From NCBI RefSeq assembly GCF_958450345.1, contig NC_088780.1, forward strand, positions 47,918,033 through 47,982,032: DNA of 64,000 bases. The letters run 5' to 3'. This document shows positions 9,871 to 20,995 of the stretch, piece after piece. Numbering within the stretch: the first letter of the stretch is position 1; each line of letters begins with the position of its first letter. This stretch comes from Calliphora vicina (Eukaryota; Arthropoda; Insecta; Diptera; Calliphoridae). The translations under genes and the position numbers were made by a program. Below the pieces are notes generated by a model that had not been told where the DNA came from, did no database searches, and saw nothing but the letters and a program-made list of their open reading frames with translations.

Positions 9871-12000
9871 ATAATCTTTAAATTTAAGACATATCTAAGT
9901 TTTATACATATTTAAACAATACGAAATCCAAAATATTTGAACATTACAAATCTATGATAAAGTACCTTATTTGAACATTTAAATGTATGCTGCTAGCACT
10001 ATGAAACCTACAATATTGCCAACTAACTGAATCGAATCTCTTTAAAGACTTATTCTCATTTACCATAATGTATGTAAGTAAACAATAAACAACAATGATC
10101 TATATTTTATTTTGATTTTTTGGGACGTTAAAGTTGATTGCTGGTCTTGAGGCATATAATTTTCAGCAATAAAAATTGCAACACTTTTCGTCATACTCAT
10201 CATTTTAATATACATTTATAACAGTGTTGTATTTGATAAAGTTTTCAACGCCAGTGACTTAAACCAGACTGATATTCAATACGCTGAATGCGTAGATGTA
10301 CTCAAATAATCTGGGAATACAAACAAGTTTAAAAATGATGACCAACTGACGCAACGAGAGGCTGACGATTGAACAAACATTAAATAAAGATGTTGTTTCT
10401 TGTTAAAAGTAAACTTAATAATTTTGGCCATTATTTTCAAAAAGTTTGTTATTGATTTTAAACAAATTTTTCGTATTGTTGTTTTCTGTTTTATTTTTTT
10501 AAAGAGATTACTTTATCATTTCGAGGGCGCTTTGTAAGATCCAACAAGTATTTTACAATGGATTTTATTTCCATCATCAATATGTTTGTATGTGAAGAAA
10601 AGTGTACCAACTACAAAGTAATACCGATGCCTGATTATGGGTTATAATTTTAATATCATCATCAATAAAAACAAGAGTTTTTGTTTTGGGGAATTTCATG
10701 GCATTAAAAATGTATTTAATATAATTACTTTCTCTGTTCAATGCTATGTTTTTATGCTTTTTGTCAGTAGAAAGATACTTATCCACATTCAAAAGTGATT
10801 TAGTGATATTCATGTATACAATTTAATTAGATGTGATCAGCAGATATTTGAGTTGATTTTGGTAACAACTTTATAAAGACATTAAAAGTAATTTCTTCAC
10901 TTAAACATACGTTTTAGAGCAAAATATCAAATAAAGAGATTGTGTATTAAAACAAATCATTGGTTGCTGTGAGTTGTTTGTTATGTGAAAATACCTTTAA
11001 TACATACAGAGTATTATAAAGAATAGTTTTTTTTATAGCAAACAATAAACTGTGCAGCTTTTTTGCTTGCGTGCAGAAACTCCAGGAGTCGTTGGTGGGA
11101 ATTGAACCCGCAATCATGAAACTCATCTGTACAAAATTTGTTCTTTACTAGAAATTTTAAGAGATTTATTAGCTTTAAAGTATTTTTCAAAATGGGAGTC
11201 ATATTCATATTCGATGTCTGATTGTGGGTAAAAAACTTAAAAGTAATATTTTGTTTACAGAATTTAGCTTACTTTTTTGCATGAAAAACTTGTCCTGCTT
11301 GTAATATACGCAACATCCTTCCTCTACAGATAAATCTGCCTTTTCTAACTGGCTCATACAATTGGTATTCGAATTTATTTTTTGAAGACAGATCTCAAAG
11401 TAGGGAACTTCAGAAAGTTTCAAAGCAATATATTTTACGAGTTCAAAAATATTTTTTTATAATAATAATAATTATTCAATAGATTATAATCGATTTTGAA
11501 TTAGGAACTGTTGAATTTTTGTATTTATTTTGGCCGAAAAATTGCTATTACTCTTTGCTTCCAAAAAATAAGTTTTTTTGTCTTTTAAATATAGAAAACT
11601 ATTAAATTAAAATAGATTAAAATAGAAAACTCCAAAATATGTTAATCGAGGTTTCCCTAGGCCCTTCGAAATTTAATCTATTTTTGATCGGAGTTTTAAT
11701 TTGGGCTAAGTGTTAAATCCCAAAGCATTGATTCCAAAACGAGCAACGGTATTAGATACTATGATGTATTACACATTTTTCATAATATTATTTTATCAGC
11801 CCGGGCCAAATGTAGAATTTATTATTTTATAATGAAATAACTAGCAAATGCAAAAATTACAAATTAAATTTGTCATCTACAGCTTCACGAAATACCAAAT
11901 TTATTGGATTATAGGCCTTCGGCTGAAATTAATGGTTCTCCCCTATCTTATATATCAAAAACCGGTCAGTAACGATTTCTTGATCCTCTATCAAAAATGG
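9871..12000. other. AT-rich stretch, no gene recognised
   Basis: Short open frames here are composition artefacts. One point of note is GGTTCAATTCC on the minus strand near 11100, which resembles a Pol III B box; no matching A box or tRNA fold was found. Confidence 0.4.
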
Positions 12001-12712
12001 CTATGCCGAATCTTATATACCCTTCACCAAGTTATACTTTAAAATAAATAATTTGAAATATTTTTAGGTAAACAAAATTAAAATTTATTTTAGTAAAATT
12101 GTTTTATGCTAAATTCCCAATTTTTAATTTGATAAATTCACTGAAATTTATTTTTTGGGGGATAAGCTAGTTCCTATGCGCATTTCACTGGTTGCTTAGG
12201 CCATATCATCTGGAAACCTTTTCCCAAAAGGCCTTAGAAAAACTAAAGACATTATACAAATAAAACACCAGAGTGAATGAAAAAAAAAAATTTTCCAAAT
12301 TATTTCCCAATTTTTTTTTAAATTTTTTTAAAATTTTTTTAAAAAAAGAATTTATTACAAAAAAAAAAATTTTTCCCCGATTTTGACCCATTTTAAGTTC
12401 TACTTACTATAGCCTTATATACATCGCTGCAATGGGCATTGAAATATCTATCATTGGATATCCATATTAATGACTTAGTATGAAAGATATAGATCAAAAA
12501 TAGGAATAATTCCCTATATATTGATGTATGAATCATGTATGTAAGTTATTTAAGGGCTACGGAAAGTTGATTTCAACATACAGATGGACATGGCTATATC
12601 GACTTCGCTATCTATAACGATCCAGAATATATATACTTTGTGGGGTCGCAAATGAAAAATGTAGAAATTACAAACGGAATGACAAACTTATATATACATG
12701 GTAAAGTGTATA
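12001..12712 (+). mobile_element. DINE-1/INE-1-like element, family B
   Basis: From GCCGAATCTTATATACCC through TTCACCAAGTTATACTTTAA, the A/T run, ATCATTGGATATCCATATTA, TTGATTTCAACATACAGA, CGACTTCGCTATCTATAA and CAGAATATATATACTTTG to CTTATATATACATGGTAAAG. It is collinear with the reverse complement of 5073-5741. The extreme AACAAATAAG end and much of the microsatellite are lost, and about 200 bp of unmatched sequence lies at 12100-12270. Confidence 0.7.
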
Positions 12713-12720
12713 AAAAAAGC

Positions 12721-12744
12721 TTGCTCGGTTCAGAAGTGGTGACT
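12721..12744 (+). pseudogene. mariner fragment, left of the LINE insertion
   Basis: GGTTCAGAAGTGGTGACTTT matches GCTTCAGAAGTGGTGATTTT in the mariner at 8613-9500 (codons for FRSGDF). It is immediately followed by the poly(T) that marks the 3' end of the LINE. Confidence 0.6.
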
Positions 12745-14343
12745 TTTTTTTTTGTATAACCAACACTCAGGGGATACCCCTATATATGCAGTGCATTGTG
12801 TTGATGTTAGGAAATAAAGTTGTGAGAAGGAGGAAAGAGGGAGTAGTGTTTGTTGACGTTTGACTTGAATTGATAAATATTATATTCCGCCGGAAATAAG
12901 TTGGCAGGTAGTAGATTCCACATACGTATGGTTCGACCAAAAAAAGAGTTTTCCCTATAATGTTTCGTGCGATCGGTACTCAAATTAATAGCAAATGGGT
13001 GCGATCTGTGTGATGGTCGTGTGTTCCGAATGAAAGTGCGCGTATTGGGTATAAGATTACTTATGTCTACTGAACAACACCCATGATAATATCTGTAAAA
13101 TAAGGATAAGCTGCCCACATTACGACGATGTTCTAAAGTATCGATAAACCGGGTAATATTTTCATCACCTATAAGATCAACAAGCAGCTCTAGACTTGAC
13201 CTTGCAGCTCCGGCCCATATGTGGGAATTATATTCCATTTTCCGACACCGTCTCAAGAAACCCAAGCACCTAAAAGTTTCCTTCGCAACATAGAATATAT
13301 GACGATTCCAACGGACGTCACACTGTATTCTCGTACCTAGAATCAAAAGGTTATCTGAAACACCAACAGTTGTGTTACCCATACGAAGAATTGATTCTCG
13401 TGAAATCTCGAGACGTTTATGTGTCAATAGGTAGCACTGAGTTTTGAGTGCGTTGAAATTAACTCGGTTCAATTCACCCCATCTGGAGATTGTTGTAAGG
13501 TCACGAATTATCGAGTCGTCCATATTCATTCTTGACAATTTAATCTCAGAAATAGTAGGTCTGTGGTCGAAGGAATATGAGTGACAGATATTACTGTCAT
13601 CCGCGAAAGAATAAATGGGATTTGAAGTGATTGTTAGTAAATCGTTCATGAAAATTAAAAAAAGGGAAGGAGAAAAAACAGATCCCTGGGGGACTCCAGA
13701 GTTCAATATGAATTTCTCGGAGCAAATACCATCTATTACTACCCTTATAGTACGACCACGAAGGAAACTAGAAATAAAACGAGAAAATTCTACCCCGACA
13801 CCGAACGAGGTCAATTTCGAAACTAGTCCATCATGCCACACCCGGTCGAATGCCTTCGAAATGTCGAGTCCGACTACTTTACTCTCTCCCATGCGGTGTT
13901 TTGATTGACACCACTGTTCAGAAAGAAACGCCATTAGGTCTCCAGTTGAACGACTACTACGGAAGCCATATTGTCTGTCATTTAGAAGTTTGTTCGATTC
14001 TAAATAATTGACTAAATGATAGTTTAACATGCTCTCCATAACCTTCGAGAGCGCCGAACAAATTGCGATTGGGCGATAATTTTCGGGATTGGTGGGGTCA
14101 CCTTTTTTGGGGATTGGCTGGACGTTGGCAACCTTCCAACAATTGGGGAAAATCCCAGATTGATATGAAAAAAGGTTCCTAAGTGGACGGACCAGCGATG
14201 ATGAACATTTTTTTAAAACAAGTGCTGGAATGTAATCGGGACCAGGGGACTTATTCACATTGAGTCCGGATAGAACTTTCTTAACTGCCCGAGTTCTGAA
14301 GAATATTTTAGGCATAATACAAGATACAGAGGGTATCACTGGC
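12744..14343 (-). mobile_element. Non-LTR retrotransposon (Jockey-group LINE), 5' truncated
   Basis: The element runs on the minus strand from about 14343 to a poly(A) tail (seen as T10 at 12744-12753). It carries only the reverse transcriptase part of ORF2; no endonuclease, ORF1 or promoter is present, so it is a 5'-truncated copy. It lies between two pieces of a mariner (12721-12744 and 14344-14510, both plus strand), so it inserted into that mariner, and about 115 bp of mariner are missing at the junction. Confidence 0.85.
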
Positions 14344-14345
14344 AC
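12807..14345 (-). CDS. Reverse transcriptase ORF of the LINE, open but 5' truncated
   Basis: 512 codons without a stop, reading from inside the element. RT motifs in order: KSPGPD (32-37), ENYRPIAI (88-95), QYGFRSSRS (125-133), motif A LDISKAFD (160-167), motif B SGVPQGS (216-222), motif C FADD (247-250). All catalytic aspartates are present. The tail contains HRRNVGSLSLFYRYYHG and HYRENSFFGRT, shared with the fragment at 1925-2330. Normal ORF2 proteins of this type are about 900 residues with an N-terminal endonuclease that is absent here, so the apparent start is just the truncation point. The open frame suggests a recent insertion. A CR1-group assignment is also possible; the poly(A) tail favours the Jockey group. 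Confidence 0.88.
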   Translation of the reverse strand: MPVIPSVSCIMPKIFFRTRAVKKVLSGLNVNKSPGPDYIPALVLKKCSSSLVRPLRNLFSYQSGIFPNCWKVANVQPIPKKGDPTNPENYRPIAICSALSKVMESMLNYHLVNYLESNKLLNDRQYGFRSSRSTGDLMAFLSEQWCQSKHRMGESKVVGLDISKAFDRVWHDGLVSKLTSFGVGVEFSRFISSFLRGRTIRVVIDGICSEKFILNSGVPQGSVFSPSLFLIFMNDLLTITSNPIYSFADDSNICHSYSFDHRPTISEIKLSRMNMDDSIIRDLTTISRWGELNRVNFNALKTQCYLLTHKRLEISRESILRMGNTTVGVSDNLLILGTRIQCDVRWNRHIFYVAKETFRCLGFLRRCRKMEYNSHIWAGAARSSLELLVDLIGDENITRFIDTLEHRRNVGSLSLFYRYYHGCCSVDISNLIPNTRTFIRNTRPSHRSHPFAINLSTDRTKHYRENSFFGRTIRMWNLLPANLFPAEYNIYQFKSNVNKHYSLFPPSHNFIS

Positions 14346-14510
14346 CTTGAAAGGCGATTTTGCTTTCCGAAATGATGTTTGAACGCTATAAAAGAAAATT
14401 TTTGCGGTGAATCATAACTCGCGAAGAAAAATTAATCCATTATGATAAACCAAAGCGGAAGAGATCGGATATGAACCATGGCCAACCAGACGAATCGACA
14501 ACAAATTTTA
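14344..14510 (+). pseudogene. mariner fragment, right of the LINE insertion
   Basis: ACCTTGAAAGGCGATTTTGC, then GAACGCTATAAAAGAAAAT and CATAACTCGCGAAGAAAAAT parallel the mariner at 8911-9050 (LERRF, RYKRK, IITCDEK). Several substitutions give stops. Sequence after 14500 belongs to the next inverted-repeat element. Confidence 0.75.
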
Positions 14511-15530
14511 AATTCTATGAAGAAATTTTTTCTAAATTTTTTTTTTTCTAAAATTGCGAATTTTTGTTGATGTTTCTCCATATAATTTATGATAACTCAA
14601 AAGGGTTAGTCCGATATTACTGAAATAAACTTGGAAAAGTTCAAATTTACATAACCTTTAATCTGCAGTTTTGGAGATATAATAACAAATTTAAGCAAAA
14701 AATATATTTTTTACGTGAAAATAGCAAATTTTTTTGTTTTAAAAAACTCATGAAAACCCGAAAACGGCAGAACTTGTTCAGATTTATTATTTTGTCACAA
14801 ACCTACATATAATAGCAACAAAATGAGATATCGAAGGTAAAAATCGATTGATTCTTTTCGAATTTCTTCACAATTAAGTGAATTCGCTCATTTTCACAAA
14901 AAATTTACTTTTTTGTTTGATATACATAAAATTGAGTAGTTAATAATCTTCTTTCGATTGGTTGAATTTTGAAAGCATTTTCTCCATACTATGTACAAAT
15001 TTTCACATATATATTGCGTTTTAATCGGCTGAGTAGTTTCGGAGTCATAAAAACAAATTGAAGCAAATATATTTTTTATGTGGAAATAGCTAATTTTATT
15101 TGTTTTAAAAAAATCATCTAAAATTGAAAAAGGCACAAATGTTCAGTTTTATTGCTTGCTCACAAACCCACATATAATAGCAACAAAATGAGATATCGAT
15201 CATAAAAATCGATTGATTATTTTCGAATTTATTCACAATTAAGTGAATTCACTCATTTTCAGAAAATTGTATGTGAGTGTTCTTTAAGTGTAAATTTTAC
15301 ATGTGTTTTGTTATTGTAACAAAAATTTTAACAAAAACAAAACACATGTAAATGTACACTCAAATTACACGCTTGTTTTCCAAGTATATTTCAGTAATAT
15401 TGGACTAACTCTTTTTGAGTTATCATTAATTATGTGGAGAAACATCTACAAAAATTCGCAATTTTAGAAAAAAAAAATTTTAAAAATCTATCCATAGAAT
15501 TCAAAAATTTTACAATTTTTGTACTTAGGT
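14500..15530. mobile_element. Long terminal-inverted-repeat element with internal duplication
   Basis: The left arm (14525-14635) and right arm (15385-15480) are reverse complements with few changes: both contain AAAATTGCGAATTTTTGT, GATGTTTCTCCA, TAACTCAAA and AATATTACTGAAAT. Inside, two direct copies lie about 360 bp apart (about 14690-14905 and 15055-15270), sharing CATATAATAGCAACAAAATG and CACAATTAAGTGAATTC. A further hairpin (AGTGTAAATTTTACATGTG against its complement) spans 15285-15355. No coding capacity; class unknown. It begins where the mariner fragment ends. Confidence 0.65.
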
Positions 15531-17424
15531 AACCATGATGCATCAAATCTATGTAGTGGTTAGTAAAGCCTTTTTTGCTGTTGACCTGTGTAATAGTTTG
15601 GCATTAATTCCATGTGTAATTTCACTTCTATGCTTTAGAAAATATATTTCATCAAAACCTAAAAGCTAAAGAAAAACGAAACCGGTAGAGTTTAAAGAAA
15701 AAAACTAGGACTAAGTATATGATAACCAGAACAATATAATCGATGGTAAAAATACAACCGGCTCCTCATATTTAAGATTTTTCTGGAATCATAACTGCAG
15801 ATCATGAATTTCGTGGACATTATGTCACTGTTTGGTGTGTCATAACGTCCATGGACTCTGTTGGACGTTATGACATGCCACCATTATAAATAACTAAAAA
15901 TGTTTTAAGTATCTGCTTTATGATTTCACTATCTTCCAACTTGTTGCTTAAAATTTTAATTTATTTTCAGTTTTTATTTCTTTTAAGTATTTTTTATTAG
16001 CCTAAATATGAGTGTTATCTTTTGACAGTTAAGCTGTCATCTTAGCTGTGAAATCTGTCATGAGTGTTTCGTGTTTAACTTTTTTTCCAGATTCCATCAT
16101 GCATTTTGACAAAGGGCGCCTTAAAGCAAAATTAATAACAAGGTTAACTTCTTTAAATGCATTTTTGATGAGATTTGTATAAATTTCTTGCTGTTTTGAT
16201 TTGTGAATTAAAATTTTATTATGTATGTATTTAAAAAAATTAAAAATACTTAGTTGCTAATATCGATATTAAAAATGTTTGTAGAATCAGTAGGATCAGT
16301 CGACAAAATGTACTATGTAGCTAATATTAAAGGTCATAGGACTGTAAAAATTATTTAACTGAATTGTTAGTAGGTCCTTGAAATTTAAGTCAACATTATG
16401 CTGACTTTATATTACGATTAAACACAGGTGTTTCACTAATGATCTTGATTTTTAAGAAACGCCTGCCAACCATTTCCGATTAAGCATTGCACACATGGTT
16501 ACTGATTAATTGCGTTACTATGAATGATTGAGAGTCATCAATAACTGAGATGATATTCAAATCATTGCAACAATTTCTCTTCATCAATTACAACACGTTG
16601 TGTTTGGTTATTTTAAGACTAAATATATTTCGCTTCACTATCAATCAAATTAATCAATGATGAAAATATTACAACAAAAATATCTATATTATTTATCTTA
16701 AATGCCAATGACACAATTTAAGCCACTGATGGCTGGCTGGCTGGCTGGCTCACTAGCAGTTTTTGATCAGTGGTGCCACAGCACTTTTTGCACAACTACT
16801 TGGTACGTTGATACTCTTGATGTTGTTCACTTTTATACGCTCTCGTTACAATTTGCATAAAAAGAAAATCAATGAAAATGAAGCTAAAAGATAACCATGC
16901 AACACACAAACAAACTAAGATAAACGTTCATGTAACCAAACTAAAGTAAAACACACTCTCACACATGACTACAGTTCGAAAATTCGCATAAAACACAGTA
17001 CAAGACTAAGACTAGTGATCAATTTTTAAACTACTAAACCCAACAAAAGAAAGTTACGATATGAATTTACTCGACCAACAAGAAGACCATCAACGGCTTC
17101 CACTCCCCCTTTGCCAAAAATCCAACAAATAAACATATATACAATATGTATATCAAGAGGTAGGAAAAAACCGAAACTGACCTCAAAAAAACATGATGCA
17201 AATCATTTGACGCCTACATGCTCAATTTTACACAGAAACTGAAAAGTTAAACCGCAAGAAAACTAAAGCCACCAACAACAACATTTGAGATCAATGTTTT
17301 TTATGAGTTTGGAAAACTAGTGATGCCAAATGTAAAAAATTTAAGACCAAATAATTAAAATTCCTATGACAGCGCATTCCTATGATAACTGAAAACTTCT
17401 ATTGATGTATGTTTACAATTTACC
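15531..17424. other. No gene recognised
   Basis: Contains a short perfect hairpin at 15838-15875 and a (GGCT)n microsatellite at about 16732-16750. Otherwise AT-rich sequence with no supported frame or element terminus. Confidence 0.4.
16732..16750. repeat. (GGCT)n microsatellite
   Basis: About five tandem GGCT units within TGGCTGGCTGGCTGGCT. Confidence 0.8.
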
Positions 17425-17639
17425 TATATAAAGAGTGAGTCAGAAAAAACTTATACTTATATTAAATTAAATAAAACTTAAACCGTTCAATATAAAATTT
17501 CTCAAAAATACGTAAATTTATTCAAATATTGTACACATTCATTAAACATTAAAATATTGGTATTTATAAATTTATCCACTTTTTACGGAAATCCTTCCAT
17601 TTGAGATTTTATAGTTGCTATATTTTTGGACGAGGTAGT

Positions 17640-18048
17640 TCACTTACGCTTAAAATCGAACATGTTCTGGGATACCTTCTTGTGCTCTTTAATTCCCTTT
17701 TTGCAAGAGCTCAATATACCTTTCCACATGTAGAAGTTCTGGACAGTTGTGTGGATTTGCATGATGTCAAATCGGACCAGAATTATGAAGGTACTCTGTG
17801 CTATTTTAAGGAAGGTAAAATCGTTTTTTAGCACTCCGTAATATATAATTCTGTGTTTATCGTGCCTGATGTCACAAATAATTGACTTATTTTGACACTA
17901 ATGCAAATGGCTTTCCACACAAGAAACTTCTTGGAGAATTTTGTTGGTTTTTTTGCTCGGTATTTTTCTTGTACATTACCTCGTCCAGCAGACACATACA
18001 AATCTGGACCTGGAAGTTTCATCATCCATCACACAACAGGTGTATTTT
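17640..18048 (-). pseudogene. Tc1-like transposase, C-terminal part, copy 2
   Basis: The minus strand reads CVMDDET directly after the DINE insert, then LPGPDLYVSAGRGNVQEKYRA, TKFSKKFLVWKAICIS and GTINTELYITEC, matching the catalytic region of the intact copy (CIMDDETY, VADARGNVEEKF, FLVWQAICSC, SINTEIYIKEC). Beyond 17830 the frame is lost, although HTTVQNFYMWKGI and KKGIKEHKKVSQN still resemble NVSTYF and LVKRELKSTKKVSKS. Stops and shifts make it inactive. Confidence 0.8.
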
Positions 18049-18650
18049 TATACCCTACACCACTATATTGGGGAGGGTATTATGCGTTTGTGCATATGTT
18101 TGTAACGCCCAAAAATATTAGTCTAACACCCACCTTAAAGTATACCGATCGACTTAGAATCACTTTCTGAGTATTTCGATCAAATTCGGTACATATTATT
18201 TTTCGTCCCAAGGACCAAGCCTAATGAAATTGACGTCCTTCCGAAATTGGACTTTAGCGGTCATAAATGTTTAATTTATAAATGTATCTCCACAAATTGC
18301 GCTCCAAATAAATTTTATATATACAAAATTCATGTTACCAAATTTTGTTATCGGTCCATAATTAGTCATAGCTCCCATATATACCCGCTTCCGAAAATCA
18401 CTTTAACGTGCATAAATCTCTTAAAAATGTTGGTAAACACATAACATAAATAACTTTCATAGAGACATAAATCACACGATCTAATTTCATTGTGATCGGT
18501 CCATAATTGGTCATAGCTCCCAAATAAGGCCCACTTCCGAAAATCACTCACGAATATAAATTATTGATATTTTAAAAGAAAAATGTCTTTACTCATTTAC
18601 TTAGTGTAGGGTATAATATGGCTTGACCGACCATACTTTCTTACTTGTTT
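18049..18650 (-). mobile_element. DINE-1-like element, family A (copy A2)
   Basis: Minus-strand copy running from AACAAGTAAGAAAGTATGG (18650 end) to the hairpin TATACCCTACACCACTATAT (18049 end). About 120 bp around the microsatellite are deleted: ACTTTCTGAG joins directly to TATTTCGATCAAAT. It interrupts the Tc1 transposase at the same codon position as copy A1 does in the Tc1 copy at 5821-8612. Confidence 0.85.
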
Positions 18651-19010
18651 TTATAAAATTTGACCTCAATTTTTTCGCTCGTTTTTTTGCTTCTAAGTTA
18701 TTTAACGCATTGCGATCTAGAACTTTCTGAACTTTATATGACTTTAGCCGAGCGTTAGCTTTTGCTCTGCGCATAAAACAATCAGAGCATCTAACTTTAC
18801 GAGCTGATTTTCTGATAGAAGTGTTCGGTGCTCTTCGAGAGAGTTGTTCGACTTCTTTTGCCAATATCTGTTTGACCTTTTTTTTTACTGATCATGGGTT
18901 TCTTTCAATATTCAAGTCTTTTTTATACTGTTTAATGGCTGTTGAAACGAAGTGATGTGAACCTTTAGATCTTTTGCTATTTTTTTGAAAGTCCATAGTG
19001 GATTTTTTAA
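18651..19010 (-). pseudogene. Tc1-like transposase, N-terminal part, copy 2
   Basis: The minus strand reads AKEVEQLSRRAPNTSIRK, ARKVRCSDCFMRRAKANA, LKSYKVQKVLDRNA and LEAKKRAKKLRSNFIKT, aligned without gaps to ERIFKRAPNTSGRK to ARKLKSSFIKK of the intact element. The upstream helix-turn-helix part (near 18890-19000) is recognisable (TFQKNSKRS) but frameshifted. The frame breaks into the DINE sequence at 18650. Confidence 0.85.
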
Positions 19011-19069
19011 AAAGTTTTAATTATTTGTTGGACAAAAGATAAGTTTTTTATTACTCACTCTTTATATAC

Positions 19070-19925
19070 AATAAATTCCGGTACACCATTGACGTTCATC
19101 CTGTTTGGAGTTGGAAGATTAAAATTAAATACTCTTATCAAAGCCGAAACTAAGGCCAACTTTATTTTAAATATTATCTAATTTAACAATAAATCATTCT
19201 TTCCATGAAATATTTATAAAAATATATATAATTTTTTTCCCCATTGGTTTATAGATTTGGTTCATTTTAAAATTTTTCACATATATATTGTCGCCTCAAT
19301 AACAGTAGTGTATAAGCATATACACCATTATTTTTTTTATTGCACGATAAGAATCTACATAACTGATTCTATATGTGGTCAAAATTCTACTTCCACAAAG
19401 TGGGTCAAAGGATCATTCGAAATATTACTTTTGTTCTAGAAGTCTACTAATACAAAAATGTTAAACTCAATTATTTCGAAATGGCACAAAAATTATACAC
19501 TATTCTTTTATTTAGGGGACGGAAAAGTTGTGAAGCAATGACTTAGCTAATGTATTCTCTAATTGTTTTTCTAGTTGAACACTTTTTCCGTCAAAGGAGA
19601 AACAATTTATGTGAAAATATTGTAAGGAACCCAAAAACTAACATAAAAAAAATTGGAGGGTAATGTGGATTAGTATTTAATACATAAAATTCATGAACCA
19701 GCTAATCATGCATGATGAAAAAATTAAATTTCAATATATTTTAATTAATAAAAACTAAAAAGACGCGTTCTAGGCTTAGATAGTTGATTTAGAAAGCACA
19801 TAGTTACTGTCGGGTAATTTGGACCAGTAGTACACAATCAAGTAATTTAAGTGGTCCACATTTCACGCACTTGGGTTACAGTGGTAAAATATTATTTTTA
19901 CCTAATAATCTAAATGTGCTTAAAT
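19070..19925. other. No gene recognised
   Basis: AT-rich sequence; short frames only. Confidence 0.4.
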
Positions 19926-20045
19926 TAACCAAATAACCAGTTTTTCTTCAAAATCTCGGTTTTTTGCGAACCGGTTAATTTAAAATGTTGACTTTCGGTT
20001 AACCGGTTTATCCGGTTTTTATCACTCGGTTAACAGGTTTTTAAA
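19926..20045. repeat. Cluster of AACCGGTT-type motifs, left
   Basis: CGAACCGGTTAA, CGGTTAACCGGTTTAT, CCGGTTTT and CGGTTAACAGG occur within 120 bp. A matching cluster lies at 21612-21715. Together they may be subterminal repeats of one element of about 1.8 kb, but no clean ends were found. Confidence 0.5.
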
Positions 20046-20642
20046 ATTTGTGACTAAAATTAATAAGTCTCAGGTTTTGGTGCATATTGTATATTCATTG
20101 TGTACACATTTAGAATATCAACCTCTTTAGATAAAACTTTTTAAGAATTACAATGAATCTACATAAATAGTAGAGAACTGTGAGTTTACTTAAAAACTTT
20201 TTAAGAATAAATTGCACATAATGAAACTATTAAAATTAAATTCCGCATAATTCTAGAAGTTAAGCTAAATCTTACTTGATGCATTATAAACTTAATGATG
20301 ATTTTACCAAACATTAAATTGAATTTGATGTACATATCTTCTTTCAATAAATTTGACTTCATTAGTGTGTTTTGTTCTTAAAATTTTGTTTTAACCCTTT
20401 GTCGACCGACGGTACTTATAAGTACCATAGCAATAATAAGCTTACAAAATGAAAACGGAACATATTTTGACCATTTTTGCCCAAAAGTACTTTGAAGTAC
20501 ACTATCATCTTTGGAATAATATATATTTTTTACCTATTGGCAAACTCTCTTATCCAGAATAACGGTGAATTACTTCATGTTCTGATTGTGGTGTTTATTT
20601 ATGTTGTAATGACAGAAGATAATGTTTCGTAAAGTACCATAA

Positions 20643-20995
20643 CAGTCGTAATTCCGCTCTGGGTGGAGAAAGAGCTCGCGCGTCATTGTCATTATCGCTT
20701 AAGGGCAATCAGGCCGTCCCTTTTTCGCTGCCTTCGAGAGTTTTGCGGCTCACTCTCGCATTGGATAATGTTTGGCGTCGTCTACTGTAAGCGTTACAGT
20801 TTCTCGAAGTTTGCATTGTCCACATGCAATCGTTTTTGGTTTTCATAACCTAACTTTTTAATAAATGATTTAAAGCTCCAGCTTCCTATATGAAGATATA
20901 GGTCGACTGGCAACTAAAATCAACGTGGGATAACCTGGCAATTTGAGAGTTTTTCAACTCCGCCATCCAAATTTAAAATTCTAAAAAAAAAAAAA
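20643..20995 (+). mobile_element. Retroposed RNA (SINE or processed pseudogene) with poly(A)
   Basis: The insert ends in a run of 16 A (20983-20998) and is flanked by AAAGTACCATAA at 20631-20642 and 20996-21007. A direct repeat next to a poly(A) tail is the signature of LINE-mediated retroposition. The body is less AT-rich than its surroundings (CTCTGGGTGGAG, GCTCGCGCGTCATTG, GGCAATCAGGCCGTCC), and AATAAA occurs at about 20860. No Pol III A/B boxes and no known protein were recognised, so the source RNA is unknown. The 61-codon frame inside is not supported as a gene. Confidence 0.75.

Larger units (their letters stand above)
17425..19069 (-). mobile_element. Tc1-like element, copy 2, with nested DINE-like insert
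   Basis: Terminal inverted repeats: TATAAAGAGTGAGT at 17427-17440 and its complement ACTCACTCTTTATA at 19054-19067, extended inward by related AAAAAACTTAT sequence. The outer bases are TATA on both sides, consistent with TA target duplication. The transposase is on the minus strand, split by a DINE-like element at 18049-18650. Without the insert the length is about 1.04 kb, shorter than the 1.3 kb intact relative at 61343-62644 because of deletions. Confidence 0.85.

Noticed and set aside
11085..11115. Minus-strand GGTTCAATTCC resembling a tRNA or SINE B box
   Set aside because: No A box at the right distance, no acceptor stem and no poly(A) or flanking repeat. Too weak to call.
13615..13908. 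97-codon plus-strand frame
   Set aside because: Antisense shadow of the LINE reverse transcriptase frame.
16732..16750. (GGCT)n as part of a DINE element
   Set aside because: Family A microsatellites are similar, but no other DINE block lies beside it.
20397..20426. TTAACCCTTTG followed by the palindrome GGTACTTATAAGTACC as a possible piggyBac-type end
   Set aside because: No matching CAAAGGGTTAA end was found downstream.
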